Source of the DNA: Sulfuricella sp. T08
Lineage (GTDB): Bacteria > Pseudomonadota > Gammaproteobacteria > Burkholderiales > Sulfuricellaceae
DNA: 64,000 bases
Direction of reading: 5' to 3'
NCBI RefSeq assembly: GCF_000971475.1
Contig: NZ_DF967535.1
Location: forward strand, 1-64,000
Part shown: in pieces, positions 1 to 9,209 of the stretch
How positions within the stretch are numbered: the stretch's first letter is position 1
Layout: every line of letters starts with the position of its first letter
Position numbers and translations under genes: made by a program
The notes under the pieces: generated by a model
What the model saw: the letters and a program-made list of their open reading frames with translations, nothing else
Databases searched by the model: none
Told to the model about the DNA's origin: nothing

Positions 1-30
1 GAATTCTTCCGGGTAACGTTTGCTGCTCAT
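1..30 (-). CDS. IS3-family transposase OrfA, N-terminal ten residues only
   Basis: The frame reads MSSKRYPEEF and then leaves the window. This opening is typical of the helix-turn-helix OrfA subunit of IS3-group transposases, which binds the element ends and is fused to the DDE OrfB by programmed frameshifting. An AGGAGGTG ribosome site sits two bases before the ATG. The identification rests on only ten residues plus context, so sequence left of the window is needed to confirm it. Its presence explains why no MksB/JetC ATPase follows the MksE-like gene directly. Confidence 0.55.
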   Translation of the reverse strand, partial: MSSKRYPEEF

Positions 31-68
31 AACACCTCCTTGTTGCCTCAAGTTTAAGGCTTAAAGGT
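1..68 (-). mobile_element. Left end of an IS3-family insertion sequence (cut by window edge)
   Basis: The last 30 bases on the minus strand open a reading frame that reads like the start of an IS3-family OrfA, with a strong ribosome site in front. This lies immediately after the MksE/JetB frame, where the ATPase gene of a condensin operon would be expected. The exact terminal inverted repeat cannot be fixed because the rest of the element is outside the window; the boundary near 60-70 is an estimate. Confidence 0.55.
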
Positions 69-555
69 GTCTAGCTGGAACGGGGCGATTCAAAAGCAGA
101 CGGAACTTCATCGGCTCATCAGCCGTTATCTTGGCAAAGCCGAGATTGCTCATTTTCTTGATGATCGCATTCAACTCCTTCTGGTCGCTTACCGAAACCT
201 GAGCCATGTAGCCCTTGTAGCGGTCGTTGGTCAGATGAGGAAGCGCATCCGCGCCATATTCGTTGCCAAACAAAGACTCAATGACGTTGTTTCCGTTGTC
301 CGCCAGCCAATCAACAAGCACATAGATGAACAGTGCCAGCTTTTCTGTGCCGTCGCTCAACCCACGTTTTGAACCGTGAAAATAAAAGAATCCGCGCGAA
401 TCGCTTACCAACTCAAAACCCAGCGCACTAAAGACTGCCTGATATTCAGAAATGGATTTGTTGAGCAGCTGCCACACTTCGCCGTCTTCGATGGTGATAT
501 GCCTCCCTAGAGATAACGACTGAAAGGCCATGTCGAGTTTTTCAGGCAGGTGCAT
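61..555 (-). CDS. MksE/JetB-like condensin subunit, probably 3'-truncated by an IS
   Basis: This 164-residue protein resembles the MksE/JetB (DUF4194-type) winged-helix subunit of MksBEF/Wadjet complexes. These SMC-like complexes bind DNA, and the Wadjet form restricts plasmids. Supporting features are an early segment GRHITIEDGEVWQLLN, the aromatic patch GFFYFHG, a hydrophobic helix with VLVDWLADNG, and a charged C-terminal wing. The ATG follows the stop codon of the upstream gene directly, so the pair is translationally coupled. The frame ends in RHL inside sequence that appears to belong to the insertion element, so the native C-terminus is probably lost. The family call is from motif memory and needs an HMM search. 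Confidence 0.6.
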   Translation of the reverse strand: MHLPEKLDMAFQSLSLGRHITIEDGEVWQLLNKSISEYQAVFSALGFELVSDSRGFFYFHGSKRGLSDGTEKLALFIYVLVDWLADNGNNVIESLFGNEYGADALPHLTNDRYKGYMAQVSVSDQKELNAIIKKMSNLGFAKITADEPMKFRLLLNRPVPARHL

Positions 556-1770
556 TTAGACCTCGATTCTCAATGGGAAATAGTGATAAGTGGCCGCGCC
601 AACGGCATGGCTGGTCATCGCGCTATCGAACGAATACTGAATGTCATTTTGCAGAATCTCTTGGTACGCAGCCAAGACGGAGTGCTCTGTCTTGGCTGGG
701 AAGGTGTCAAATAGCCAACGAAGCGTGTCCTTGATAGGTTTGGATTCATTCACTCTATCCAGCAGGTCAAATGGGTCTATGTAGCGATTTGCTGACGCGC
801 CGGATACAGATGTTGTGATGAGAGGCTCCGGTGTGGATTGGACGCACTCCGACACACTGGACAGATAGTTTTCCATCGTACCAGATGAAAACAAACTCTC
901 AGGCTTCCACTTAGAAATCGGCACCTGCTCTTGCAACAGCTTTGCCAATGGGCCACAGCCATCTCTCGAAAATGCGTCCAGCTGCTTGCTCACAGCACGC
1001 GCAAGGTGTGCATCACGGCGCAGTTGGTTATACAGGGGAAGCACTTCTTTGAACGCGGCCGAGAAGCGAGAGAGCGTCTCTCTTTCAAGTCGAATCACGG
1101 TTGCCCTTAATCTGGCCAGCATTTCTGGCGCTTGCGGGTCATTTGTGAAGTCAGCCAAACCGTTTTTTATCACCAACAAAAGCTCATTCAGACGTTTATC
1201 CATCTCCCCGCCCGGATCGACAATCGAGCGCAATGGTTCTATATGATGCTCGTACATATCGCTGATGAATGCGTAACGCTCATGGACAGAGCGTTTATCA
1301 GTGCGCGCCTTGATCTTCATTACCTCATGGATGACAGCAGCGTGGCGGCTTTCACTGACATGGCGAACTTCGTCCAAACGGTCTTTGACCTCTCTGCACC
1401 GTGCGAGAACCACATCAGATGATTTACCCTCAATTGCTTTATGCAGCTCTCCAGTTTGGTAAGAAATATCCTCCAGAATGGAAACCAGAATACCTGGAGA
1501 AGAAAGACGCTGTCGGCTAGACAGGTGACGGAAAAAATCACCAAAAGCATGAACCATTTCCCATTCTGAATCAGATTCAGCCGATCTTTCCAATATCCCG
1601 CATTCCTCTAGTAGCGCGAGAACCACCAACGGGGGACGATCTTCTTTCGGCAGATACTTGTCCAGCAAGTCACGCATTTCGTGGACTGACACCAACGATT
1701 GCCTATCAGCCATGCGTTCCAAGATCGGCCAGAATGAAGACGCAACGGATAGTGATTTGGCTGGATTCAT
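556..1770 (-). CDS. MksF/JetA-like condensin kleisin subunit
   Basis: This 404-residue protein has an N-terminal winged-helix-like region (about residues 15-85) and then a long, charged helical body with few prolines. That matches MukF/MksF/JetA kleisins, which bridge the SMC ATPase heads and recruit the MukE-type subunit. The order kleisin then MksE-like gene, with no gap between them, is the standard MksFEB/JetABC order. The ATPase (MksB/JetC) and nuclease (JetD) are not in the window. The ATG start has no strong ribosome site; a hairpin-forming GGGC-GAAA-GCCC sits just upstream at about 1780-1791. Alternative: a chromosomal MksBEF rather than a defence Wadjet. Confidence 0.6.
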   Translation of the reverse strand: MNPAKSLSVASSFWPILERMADRQSLVSVHEMRDLLDKYLPKEDRPPLVVLALLEECGILERSAESDSEWEMVHAFGDFFRHLSSRQRLSSPGILVSILEDISYQTGELHKAIEGKSSDVVLARCREVKDRLDEVRHVSESRHAAVIHEVMKIKARTDKRSVHERYAFISDMYEHHIEPLRSIVDPGGEMDKRLNELLLVIKNGLADFTNDPQAPEMLARLRATVIRLERETLSRFSAAFKEVLPLYNQLRRDAHLARAVSKQLDAFSRDGCGPLAKLLQEQVPISKWKPESLFSSGTMENYLSSVSECVQSTPEPLITTSVSGASANRYIDPFDLLDRVNESKPIKDTLRWLFDTFPAKTEHSVLAAYQEILQNDIQYSFDSAMTSHAVGAATYHYFPLRIEV

Positions 1771-1902
1771 TGTGCTAATGGGGCGAAAGCCCGTTTACTC
1801 ATGGAATAATTCTGGAAGCATAACGCGTTACTGGCTCGCTGCGTGAGCTTGATGAAGGAATTTTCTACAAAAACCGTTTGAAAATCAGATAACAGAGGGG
1901 CG

Positions 1903-2040
1903 CTACCCTTTAACCGGCCTGACCCGGCTTGCAGCCAGCTTGGCACTTTCTCGCGCCTGATCGGTATTGGTACCGTTTGCCAGTGCAACGCCCATGCGTC
2001 GGCGTGCGAAAGATTCGGGTTTCCGAAATGTTGCGGCGAA
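1903..2040 (-). pseudogene. purT: C-terminal remnant of purT (formate-dependent GAR transformylase)
   Basis: The last ~45 codons of a minus-strand frame read [17 protein letters not shown], then [20 protein letters not shown] and a stop. This matches the end of PurT, where E. coli has a glycine-kinase-like tail with RRLGVALA followed by an alpha helix rich in K/A and ending VKVQG. The upstream part of the frame is low-quality shadow of higA. No N-terminal or ATP-grasp core of PurT is present, so this is a decayed stub, 22 bases downstream of higA. PurT and PurN are alternative enzymes for the same purine step, so the loss is tolerable if purN exists elsewhere. Confidence 0.6.
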
Positions 2041-2062
2041 TGATTTGCGTAAATAATTACAG

Positions 2063-2353
2063 TCAGGCGGCCAGCCTTTGGATGCTATCCAGTTGACTTG
2101 CAATAATCCCCTGCGCCTCCCGCAGGTCATACTCGTCCTGCAATCCCATCCAGAACTGGACGGAAGTGCCCAGCGCCTTTGCCAGCCTAAGGGCGGTATC
2201 GGCCGTGATGGCGCGCTTCCCCAGGACAATCTCATTGATGCGGCGGGGCGACACGCCAATTGCGCGTGCAAGCCCATTCTGGCTGATATTCATTGGCCTC
2301 AGGAATTCTTCAAGCAAAATTTCGCCAGGATGAACATTCTTCAGCTTTTCCAT
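2063..2353 (-). CDS. higA: HigA-type antitoxin (XRE-family HTH)
   Basis: This 96-residue protein carries the HigA signature: an N-terminal [11 protein letters not shown] segment, then a helix-turn-helix (about residues 24-65) with [20 protein letters not shown] and [17 protein letters not shown], and FWMGLQ at the end of the domain. HigA neutralises HigB and represses the operon by binding palindromes at the promoter. It lies 27 bases downstream of higB, the toxin-first order usual for this family. Length is normal and the gene appears intact. Confidence 0.93.
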   Translation of the reverse strand: MEKLKNVHPGEILLEEFLRPMNISQNGLARAIGVSPRRINEIVLGKRAITADTALRLAKALGTSVQFWMGLQDEYDLREAQGIIASQLDSIQRLAA

Positions 2354-2380
2354 ATTCTCACCTCTGTTTAACCATGCTAT

Positions 2381-2662
2381 TCAGTGATAGTCAACAATCT
2401 CGACCCTTGATGGACCGTGTCCTGTCCAGATGAAGCAGATTCTCCATTGATCGTTGATTCTGATGCTGTGCTGTCCCTTGCGTTCACTCTTGAGGGGTTC
2501 CAGCCGGTTAGCCGGGGGTATGCGCAAGTCATCAAGCATTTGTGCCTTGTCGAGCATGAATAGTTTGCGCAGTGAAACCTGCTGTATCTCACGCGGCAGA
2601 CGGCGTGATACTTCGCCTCGCCATATTTTTTCGGTCTCACCGCAGAGGAAATCAACAATCAT
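2381..2662 (-). CDS. higB: HigB-type mRNA interferase toxin (RelE superfamily)
   Basis: This 93-residue protein matches the HigB/RelE fold. It starts MIVDFLCGETEKIWRG, has a middle DLRIPPANRLEPLKSERKGQHSIRIN segment that carries the basic active-site surface, and a C-terminal strand WRICFIW followed by VEIVDYH. HigB cuts mRNA on the ribosome. It is the first gene of the higBA operon. The ATG is only a few bases downstream of the likely -10 box, so higB may be leaderless or nearly so. No inactivating change is visible. Confidence 0.93.
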   Translation of the reverse strand: MIVDFLCGETEKIWRGEVSRRLPREIQQVSLRKLFMLDKAQMLDDLRIPPANRLEPLKSERKGQHSIRINDQWRICFIWTGHGPSRVEIVDYH

Positions 2663-2667
2663 ACTTA

Positions 2668-2704
2668 AATATAATGCGGCGCGTTATATAACGTCAAGCG
2701 TTAT
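2668..2704 (-). promoter_or_regulatory. higBA promoter and operator palindromes
   Basis: On the minus strand, TTGACG (2692-2697) and TATATT (2668-2673) are 18 bases apart. They overlap a perfect 12-bp palindrome, CGTTATATAACG (2682-2693), and a 17-bp inverted repeat, ATAACG-TCAAG-CGTTAT (2688-2704). Together they give three CGTTA half-sites. Position and symmetry fit HigA autorepression; binding itself is inferred. Confidence 0.65.
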
Positions 2705-2786
2705 TGTATATATGTAGGAGGCCAAGGTTTATTTCCTGCAAGCCCACGTTGGCCGGGGTGAACCCGCGAACCCCAGCCTACGCCAA

Positions 2787-5700
2787 TCACCCCACCCATT
2801 TCCTGGCATTGCGGAACATCCGCAGCCACGGCCCGTCCTCCTTCCATTCGGAAGGATGCCAGGAATGCTGCACGCTGCGAAACACCCGCTCGGGGTGCGG
2901 CATCATGATGGTGAAACGTCCGTCCGGCGTGGTCAGGCCGGTGATGCCCAGAGGTGAACTATTCGGATTGGCCGGATAACTGACGGTCGGCTGGCCGCGA
3001 TTATCGACGTAACGCAACGCCACCTGGGCCGCATTCATCTGCTGTTCGCTGCCGAATTCTGCATATCCCTCTCCGTGCGCTACCACGATCGGCATGCGGC
3101 TGCCGGCCATGCCGTCGAGGAACAAGGACGGGCTTGGGGTCACTTCCACCATGACGAAACGCGCCTCGAACTGCTCCGACTTGTTGCGCACGAAATGCGG
3201 CCAGTTTTCCGCGCCGGGAATGATGGCGTGAAGATTGCTCATCATCTGGCAGCCGTTGCATACACCTAGGGCGAAGGTGTCGCCGCGCTGGAAGAACGCC
3301 TCGAACTCATCTCTGGCACGGGCATTGAACAGGATCGACTTGGCCCAACCCTCCCCGGCTCCCAGCACGTCACCGAAGGAAAAACCGCCGCAGGCGGCAA
3401 GGCCATGAAAATCCTTCAGTGCAACCCGGCTTTCGATGACGTCGCTCATGTGCACGTCCACCGCCTCAAAGCCGGCACGTTCGAAGGCAGCGGCCATTTC
3501 CACCTGGCCGTTGACGCCCTGCTCGCGCAGGATCGCCATGCGCGGACGGCTGCCTTTGGTAATGAACGGCGCAGCGACGTTGTCATCGAGATCGAAGCTC
3601 AAGGCCGCGTGCAAACCGGGATTACCGGCATCCAGAATGCTTTCATATTCCTGCTGTGCGCACTCCGGGTTATCGCGTAAGGCCTGCATCCGGCTGGTGG
3701 TTTCCGACCAGGCGCGCTGCAGTTCGATGCGCGATGTGCCCAGGATTTCCTTGTTGTTGCGCTGGATGACCAAGCGGTCATCCCGATTCAGCGTGCCGAT
3801 GACGTGCAACTCGCCGCGCAGGCCGGTGGCGAAGAACGCTTCCATTACTGCCGAGGTATCGCTGCGCTTCACCTGCAGCACCGCGCCGAGCTCCTCGCTG
3901 AACAGTACACCGAAGATACGGTCGGTATAGCCGCCAGGCGGCACCACCGGTTCTTTTCCGCTCAGCTCGGCATCGTTGCGGATGCGTTCGAGGCACAACT
4001 CGTCAACGTCTATCGTCACGCCGCAATGCCCGACGAACATCATCTCGCACAGGGTGGCAAACAGTCCGCCATCGGAACGGTCATGATAGGCAAGGATGCG
4101 CCCATCCGCATTGAGACGCTGCACCGTATCGAAAAACCCCTTGAGTTGCGCTGCACTCACCACGTCGGGCGCCTCGTTGCCGGTTTGCTTGTAAACCTGC
4201 GCCAGAGCTGAGCCACCCAGCCGGTTTTTGCCCTGGCCGAGATCGATCAGGATGAGATCGGTGTCACCGGCATCGGTGCGCACACACGGGGTCAGAGTCT
4301 GGCGCGCATCAGCGCAGGGTGCGAAGGCGGAAATGATCAGCGACAACGGCGCGGTGACTTCCTTCCTTAGACCGCCCTCCTCCCACACCGTCTTCATCGA
4401 CATCGAATCCTTGCCAACCGGGATGCTAATTCCCAATTCCGGGCACAGATCCATGCCGACCGCGCGCACCGTGTCATAAAGCGCGGCGTCCTCGCCGGGG
4501 TGACCGGCCGGCGCCATCCAGTTGGCGGACAGTTTGATGTCGCCGATTTCGGCGATGCGCGCAGCGGCGATATTAGTGATTGCCTCGCCGATTGCCATAC
4601 GGCCTGAAGCGGCCGGATCGATCAGCGCGAGCGGTGTGCGCTCTCCCAAGGCGAATGCCTCGCCACGGTATTCGTCGAATCCTGCCAGAGTCACTGCCAC
4701 ATCTGCCACCGGGATTTGCCACGGACCGACGAACTGGTCGCGGGCGGTCATCCCGCCGACGGTGCGGTCGCCGATGGCGATCAGGAAGGTCTTGTCCGCC
4801 ACCGCCGGCAGGCGCAGCACGCGTAGCGCCGCCTCGCCGAGGTCGATCCCGTTGGTCTCGAAAGCCGGCAATTCCCGTGTCAGGTGCGCCACGTTGCGCG
4901 TCATCTTCGGCGGCTTGCCGAGCAGCACCGACAGTTCCATATCGATCGGCTTGTTGTTGAAATAGCTGTCTTCGAGTATCAGTCGCTGTTCAACCGTTGC
5001 CTCGCCAACCACGGCGTAGAGGCAGCGCTCGCGTTGGCAAATCGCCTCGAACTGCGGGAAATCCTCCGGCTTGACGGCGAGCACGTAGCGCTCCTGTGCC
5101 TCATTACTCCAGATCTGCATCGGCGACATGCCCGGCTCTTCGTTGCGGATGGCGCGCAGCTTGAAGACTCCGCCGCGTCTGGAATCGTTGACCAGCTCCG
5201 GCAGGGCGTTGGATAGTCCGCCAGCACCAATATCGTGAATCGAGATGATGGGATTCTGATCGCCCAATTGCCAACAGCGGTCAATCACCTCCTGGGCGCG
5301 ACGCTGCATTTCCGGGTTGCCGCGCTGCACCGAGTCGAAGTCGAGGTTTTCGGCATTCGCGCCAGTATCCATGCTCGATGCCGCACCGCCACCGAGGCCG
5401 ATCAGCATGGCCGGGCCGCCAAGCTGGATGATCAACGCACCCGGCGTGATCTGGTGTTTCTCGGCATGCCGTGCAGAAATATTGCCGACGCCGCCAGCGA
5501 GCATAATCGGCTTGTGGTAGCCGCGCATTTCCCCGGCCACCTGTTGTTCATAAGTACGGAAATAGCCGGCCAGGTTGGGACGGCCAAATTCGTTGTTGAA
5601 GGCTGCGCCGCCGATCGGACCTTCGAGCATGATCTGGAGCGCCGAGGCGATGCGGCCGGGTTTGCCATAATCGCATTCCCAAGGCTGCTTGAACCCCGGA

Positions 5701-6728
5701 ATGTTCAGGTTGGACACCGAAAAGCCGGAGAGTCCCGCCTTCGGCCTGGAGCCGCGACCGGTTGCGCCTTCGTCGCGGATTTCACCGCCCGAGCCAGTAG
5801 CCGCGCCAGGAAACGGCGAGATTGCGGTGGGGTGGTTGTGGGTCTCCACCTTCATCAAAATCTGCGCGTCGTCCTCGACGTAGCCGTATTTTGCACCCGC
5901 GCCCGGATAGAAGCGCTTGACCTTGAATCCCTCGATGATCGAAGAGTTGTCGGAATAAGCCACCACCGTGCCGCGCGGACTTTTTTCGTGGGTATTGCGG
6001 ATCATGCCGAAGAGGGATTTGTCCTGCTTTTCGCCGTCGATCACCCAGTCCGCGTTGAAAATCTTGTGGCGGCAATGCTCGGAGTTGGCCTGAGCGAACA
6101 TCATCAGCTCGACGTCGGTCGGGTTGCGGCCGATGCGGGCAAAGTTCTCCACCAGGTATTCGATCTCATCCGGCGACAACGCCAGCCCCATCGAGCGGTT
6201 GGCCTGATCCAGCGCGTCCTTGCCCTGCTCCAGTATGTCCACGGTACTGAATGGCGCCGGATCGAAGTGGCGGAACAGCTTTTCAGCATCGTCGAAATCG
6301 GCCAGCACCACTTCCGTCATGCGGTCGTGTATCAGTGGCTGCAGCACTTGCATTTCCTGCTGCGTCAGAGATGCTCCGTCGGCTTTCTGTGCGTAGAACG
6401 CCACACCCCGCTCAAGGCGTTCGACTGCCTCCAGCGCGCAATGACTGGCGATGTCGGTGGCCTTCGACGACCACGGCGAAATCGTGCCCAGTCGCGGCAC
6501 CACCAGGAACAGTTCGCCCTGCGGTTCTTCCACCAGGGATGCGGGACCATAGGTGAGGATCTTCTCCAGCACCGACAATTCCTGCGCTTCCAGCGCGCGG
6601 CGGGTGGCGGCGAAATGCCAGTATTCGGCGTGGACATGCGAGATGGCAGGCGCTGCTTGGCGCAGACCCTGCATCAGTTTTTCGAGACGGAAAGAGGAAA
6701 GTGCGTTGCCGCCGCGCAGTTTGAGCAT
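2787..6728 (-). CDS. purL: Phosphoribosylformylglycinamidine synthase, large single-chain PurL
   Basis: This 1313-residue enzyme makes FGAM from FGAR, glutamine and ATP in purine synthesis. The length matches the single-chain proteobacterial PurL. The N-terminal domain is followed by the FGAM-synthase core with [20 protein letters not shown] and [12 protein letters not shown]. Two AIRS-type ATP-binding halves follow, containing [20 protein letters not shown] and [22 protein letters not shown]-terminal class I amidotransferase carries the catalytic Cys in GVCNGCQMM and the His-Glu pair in MMPHPERVF. All key motifs look intact. It appears monocistronic on the minus strand, with a weak AGGGT ribosome site. 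Confidence 0.98.
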   Translation of the reverse strand: MLKLRGGNALSSFRLEKLMQGLRQAAPAISHVHAEYWHFAATRRALEAQELSVLEKILTYGPASLVEEPQGELFLVVPRLGTISPWSSKATDIASHCALEAVERLERGVAFYAQKADGASLTQQEMQVLQPLIHDRMTEVVLADFDDAEKLFRHFDPAPFSTVDILEQGKDALDQANRSMGLALSPDEIEYLVENFARIGRNPTDVELMMFAQANSEHCRHKIFNADWVIDGEKQDKSLFGMIRNTHEKSPRGTVVAYSDNSSIIEGFKVKRFYPGAGAKYGYVEDDAQILMKVETHNHPTAISPFPGAATGSGGEIRDEGATGRGSRPKAGLSGFSVSNLNIPGFKQPWECDYGKPGRIASALQIMLEGPIGGAAFNNEFGRPNLAGYFRTYEQQVAGEMRGYHKPIMLAGGVGNISARHAEKHQITPGALIIQLGGPAMLIGLGGGAASSMDTGANAENLDFDSVQRGNPEMQRRAQEVIDRCWQLGDQNPIISIHDIGAGGLSNALPELVNDSRRGGVFKLRAIRNEEPGMSPMQIWSNEAQERYVLAVKPEDFPQFEAICQRERCLYAVVGEATVEQRLILEDSYFNNKPIDMELSVLLGKPPKMTRNVAHLTRELPAFETNGIDLGEAALRVLRLPAVADKTFLIAIGDRTVGGMTARDQFVGPWQIPVADVAVTLAGFDEYRGEAFALGERTPLALIDPAASGRMAIGEAITNIAAARIAEIGDIKLSANWMAPAGHPGEDAALYDTVRAVGMDLCPELGISIPVGKDSMSMKTVWEEGGLRKEVTAPLSLIISAFAPCADARQTLTPCVRTDAGDTDLILIDLGQGKNRLGGSALAQVYKQTGNEAPDVVSAAQLKGFFDTVQRLNADGRILAYHDRSDGGLFATLCEMMFVGHCGVTIDVDELCLERIRNDAELSGKEPVVPPGGYTDRIFGVLFSEELGAVLQVKRSDTSAVMEAFFATGLRGELHVIGTLNRDDRLVIQRNNKEILGTSRIELQRAWSETTSRMQALRDNPECAQQEYESILDAGNPGLHAALSFDLDDNVAAPFITKGSRPRMAILREQGVNGQVEMAAAFERAGFEAVDVHMSDVIESRVALKDFHGLAACGGFSFGDVLGAGEGWAKSILFNARARDEFEAFFQRGDTFALGVCNGCQMMSNLHAIIPGAENWPHFVRNKSEQFEARFVMVEVTPSPSLFLDGMAGSRMPIVVAHGEGYAEFGSEQQMNAAQVALRYVDNRGQPTVSYPANPNSSPLGITGLTTPDGRFTIMMPHPERVFRSVQHSWHPSEWKEDGPWLRMFRNARKWVG

Positions 6729-6788
6729 GACTACCCTGAGTGACTAAGATCAAAGGGTAAATCATACCCGAAAACAGCCTTCTAAGGA

Positions 6789-8441
6789 TTATCCGCGTGC
6801 CAATACAATGCAGTTGCGACCGGCATGCTTGGCCTCATACAGCGCCTTGTCAGCGGAATCACCCAAATTGATCGCATCCCCGAAATGAACAACCTCGGCA
6901 ATGCCGCAGCTGAATGTAGCGGGAAACTCTTTCCCATCTGCCAGATGTTTCAGGCGGGAAAAGGCATCCCGTAGCTCGTCCATCACCTTTATTGCCGCAG
7001 GACCATCCGTTTCGCTCATGATTACCGCGAATTCCTCGCCTCCATAGCGGCCAACCACGTCGGTCTCGCGCAGGCGTTGTTTCAACAAACGTGACAGACT
7101 CTTGATCACGCGATCCCCGGCGGGGTGGCCATAAGAATCGTTCACTTGCTTGAAATGGTCAATATCGATCATGGCGTAGGTTAGCGGCATCTTCTGCCTT
7201 TTTGCACGCGCCACCTCCCGCTCCATCTGATCCTTGATGGCAGTATGGTTGAGTAGTCCAGTCAGGCTGTCGCGGACCATGAAAGAATGCAACAGACGGG
7301 AACGCTGGATGCGGCTCGTTACGGATGAAACCAGATGCTCCGGTTTGATCGGCTTGGTAAGGAAATCATCACCACCCAGGCTCATTGCGGACAACTGCTT
7401 ATCCAGGTCTTTTTCAGCAGACAAATAGACAATGGGAATACTGACGAATGAATCCAATTGCCGAATTACGCTTGCTATCTCCAACCCGCTGCATTCCGGC
7501 ATATAAATATCCATCAGGATCAGGTCAGGAGAAAACTCCCGCAATGGCCCCAGCACCTCCATAGGGTTGTTCACCACCTTGACATCCATGCCAGCCTGCT
7601 CCAGCACGGCAGAATGGTAGTTAGCCAGCGAAGTCGAATCATCAACGATCAATACGCGAAAAGGCTCTGGCGGAACAGCGGAGGTCAATTCATCGAGCTT
7701 GTCGACCAGATCACCGATGCTGACCGGCTTGGAGAAATAAGCCAGTCCCCCGGTGCGCACCGCCTCAAGACGGGCCGTCACATCATCCAGAGCGGAGATG
7801 AACATGACGGGAACCGGCTCATCCCGCCCCTGCTGGATTTCTCTCATGGCGTTAACCCCGCCCAGGGGATCCTCCGGGAAGGAGATATCCATCAGAACAA
7901 GCACGTTCCTGGTGACTTTCATTGCCTGCAAAAATTCATCCAATCGCTTGAATACCCGCACCTCATAGCCGAAGTAACCCAATTGCAGCGCAATCTCTTT
8001 TGCCTGGTCAGGCTCATCCTCGACCAGATAAACAAGCTTCTCGTTAGCGGGTCCGACAGCCGCTGACGAGGTTGCCATTAAATCAGGCGAGGCATAAGCT
8101 GAAGAGTCGGAACTTGAAGCGGCCTGCTTCAACGCCACAATTTGCTGATGGATTTCAGTGAAGTTCTCAGCATTCGAAGGCGATTTCTGGTTTACGATAT
8201 TTTTAAGATACTCCTCCAGAACACGTGCAACCTGACTGAGCTCAACAAAACCGAACGTTGCACCTGAGCCGGTCAGGCTATGTACCATGAGGTGAAGCGC
8301 ATGCAAGGTTTCCTCATCCAGCCGGGACTGATAGCCTGAGCAGGCTTCCTCAATCTGGCGGATCTTCTCCGGCAATTGCGCCGCATAGGCTACACGCAGC
8401 ACCCGCATCTTTTCCTGCAACTCCGCAGCGCGATTAGCCAT
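6789..8441 (-). CDS. Hpt-REC-REC-GGDEF diguanylate cyclase
   Basis: This 550-residue cytoplasmic protein has an Hpt domain (phospho-His about 54 in HSLTGSG), REC1 (about 135-250, Asp185 in LMDISFP), REC2 (about 261-380, Asp311 in LMDIYMP) and a C-terminal GGDEF domain. The GGDEF domain has an active-site GGEEF and an RETD inhibitory site five residues before it. It should make c-di-GMP when the receivers are phosphorylated, and the Hpt could take phosphate from the hybrid kinase upstream. The arrangement is PleD-like with an added Hpt. It is the last gene of a four-gene cluster and overlaps the preceding receiver gene by 8 bases. Confidence 0.93.
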   Translation of the reverse strand: MANRAAELQEKMRVLRVAYAAQLPEKIRQIEEACSGYQSRLDEETLHALHLMVHSLTGSGATFGFVELSQVARVLEEYLKNIVNQKSPSNAENFTEIHQQIVALKQAASSSDSSAYASPDLMATSSAAVGPANEKLVYLVEDEPDQAKEIALQLGYFGYEVRVFKRLDEFLQAMKVTRNVLVLMDISFPEDPLGGVNAMREIQQGRDEPVPVMFISALDDVTARLEAVRTGGLAYFSKPVSIGDLVDKLDELTSAVPPEPFRVLIVDDSTSLANYHSAVLEQAGMDVKVVNNPMEVLGPLREFSPDLILMDIYMPECSGLEIASVIRQLDSFVSIPIVYLSAEKDLDKQLSAMSLGGDDFLTKPIKPEHLVSSVTSRIQRSRLLHSFMVRDSLTGLLNHTAIKDQMEREVARAKRQKMPLTYAMIDIDHFKQVNDSYGHPAGDRVIKSLSRLLKQRLRETDVVGRYGGEEFAVIMSETDGPAAIKVMDELRDAFSRLKHLADGKEFPATFSCGIAEVVHFGDAINLGDSADKALYEAKHAGRNCIVLARG

Positions 8442-8823
8442 GGCAGCTCGCCCAGATCTCTTCCACCCTGCCGGCCAAAGTCATCGGATCGAACGGCTTG
8501 GGAATCACGTCCACCGCTCCAAGTTCCTTGTAATACGCCACCTCGCTCGGCTGCACCTTGGCGGTCATGAAAACGACCGGTGTCGATGCAGTTTGTGGCA
8601 AGCCACGCAGCAGCTTGAGCGTCGTCGGGCCATCCATCCCCGGCATCATCACGTCAAGCAGGATAAATTGCGGCTGGAACTCGGGTGCGCGTGCTATCGC
8701 CTCATTGCCCGAACTGCATACCTCCACGGTAAAACCGCCCAGTGTTTCCAGGGCAAGTCTCGCCACCATCTGGATATCTGGTTCGTCTTCCACATACAGT
8801 ATTCGAGTTAATTTATCCGCCAT
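8434..8823 (-). CDS. Single-domain response regulator
   Basis: This 129-residue stand-alone REC domain has acidic pocket residues in YVEDEPD, phospho-acceptor Asp57 in FILLDVMMPGMDG, a Thr in FMTAK and a Lys in PKPFDP. The start is placed at MADKLTRILY because longer upstream translation is arginine-rich shadow of the next gene. It overlaps that gene by 11 bases and the cyclase gene by 8. It probably shuttles phosphate in the relay between the hybrid kinase and the Hpt-cyclase. Confidence 0.93.
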   Translation of the reverse strand: MADKLTRILYVEDEPDIQMVARLALETLGGFTVEVCSSGNEAIARAPEFQPQFILLDVMMPGMDGPTTLKLLRGLPQTASTPVVFMTAKVQPSEVAYYKELGAVDVIPKPFDPMTLAGRVEEIWASCHG

Positions 8824-9208
8824 GAACTGCCTTTCCTTTGACGCATTCCAAAACCTTGTCCAGAACGCGAGCTGCGTTGAATGGCTTGACCACAAAACCT
8901 GCCGCGCCCTTCTTGATTGCTTCGGTAACCTTGTCCATGGTCGCCTCCGCACTGACCATGATAATTTTTATTTCCGGTTGCGCCTGCCGGATCGCCTCCA
9001 GCACCTGCAAGCCATCCATTTTTGGCATCTGGATATCAAGCAGAACCAATTTAGGCTTAAGCCTGGCGCACTGCGCAAGCGCATCCTCACCGTTGGATGC
9101 CTCGCCCACCACATGATATTCCTCACTGCGCAAAATAGCCTTCAACATCTCCCGCATAAGACTGTCGTCATCCACCACCAACACCGAATAGTTACGGGGA
9201 GACACCAT
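8813..9208 (-). CDS. CheY-like response regulator
   Basis: This 131-residue REC-only protein has VVDDDSLMRE, phospho-acceptor Asp58 in LVLLDIQMPKMDG, a Ser in MVSAEA and a Lys in VVKPFNA. It follows the hybrid kinase stop codon with a single-base gap, so co-expression is certain by position. With no output domain it is expected to act through protein contact or as a phosphate carrier. It differs clearly from the neighbouring receiver, so it is not a recent duplicate. Confidence 0.93.
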   Translation of the reverse strand: MVSPRNYSVLVVDDDSLMREMLKAILRSEEYHVVGEASNGEDALAQCARLKPKLVLLDIQMPKMDGLQVLEAIRQAQPEIKIIMVSAEATMDKVTEAIKKGAAGFVVKPFNAARVLDKVLECVKGKAVHGG

Positions 9209-9209
9209 C

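Noticed and set aside
1767-1988. 73-codon minus-strand ORF upstream of the kleisin gene
   Set aside because: No domain, no ribosome site, and it overlaps the purT remnant in another frame.
5235-6743. 502-codon plus-strand ORF
   Set aside because: A shadow of purL; the His/Arg-rich composition is typical of antisense frames in GC-rich DNA.
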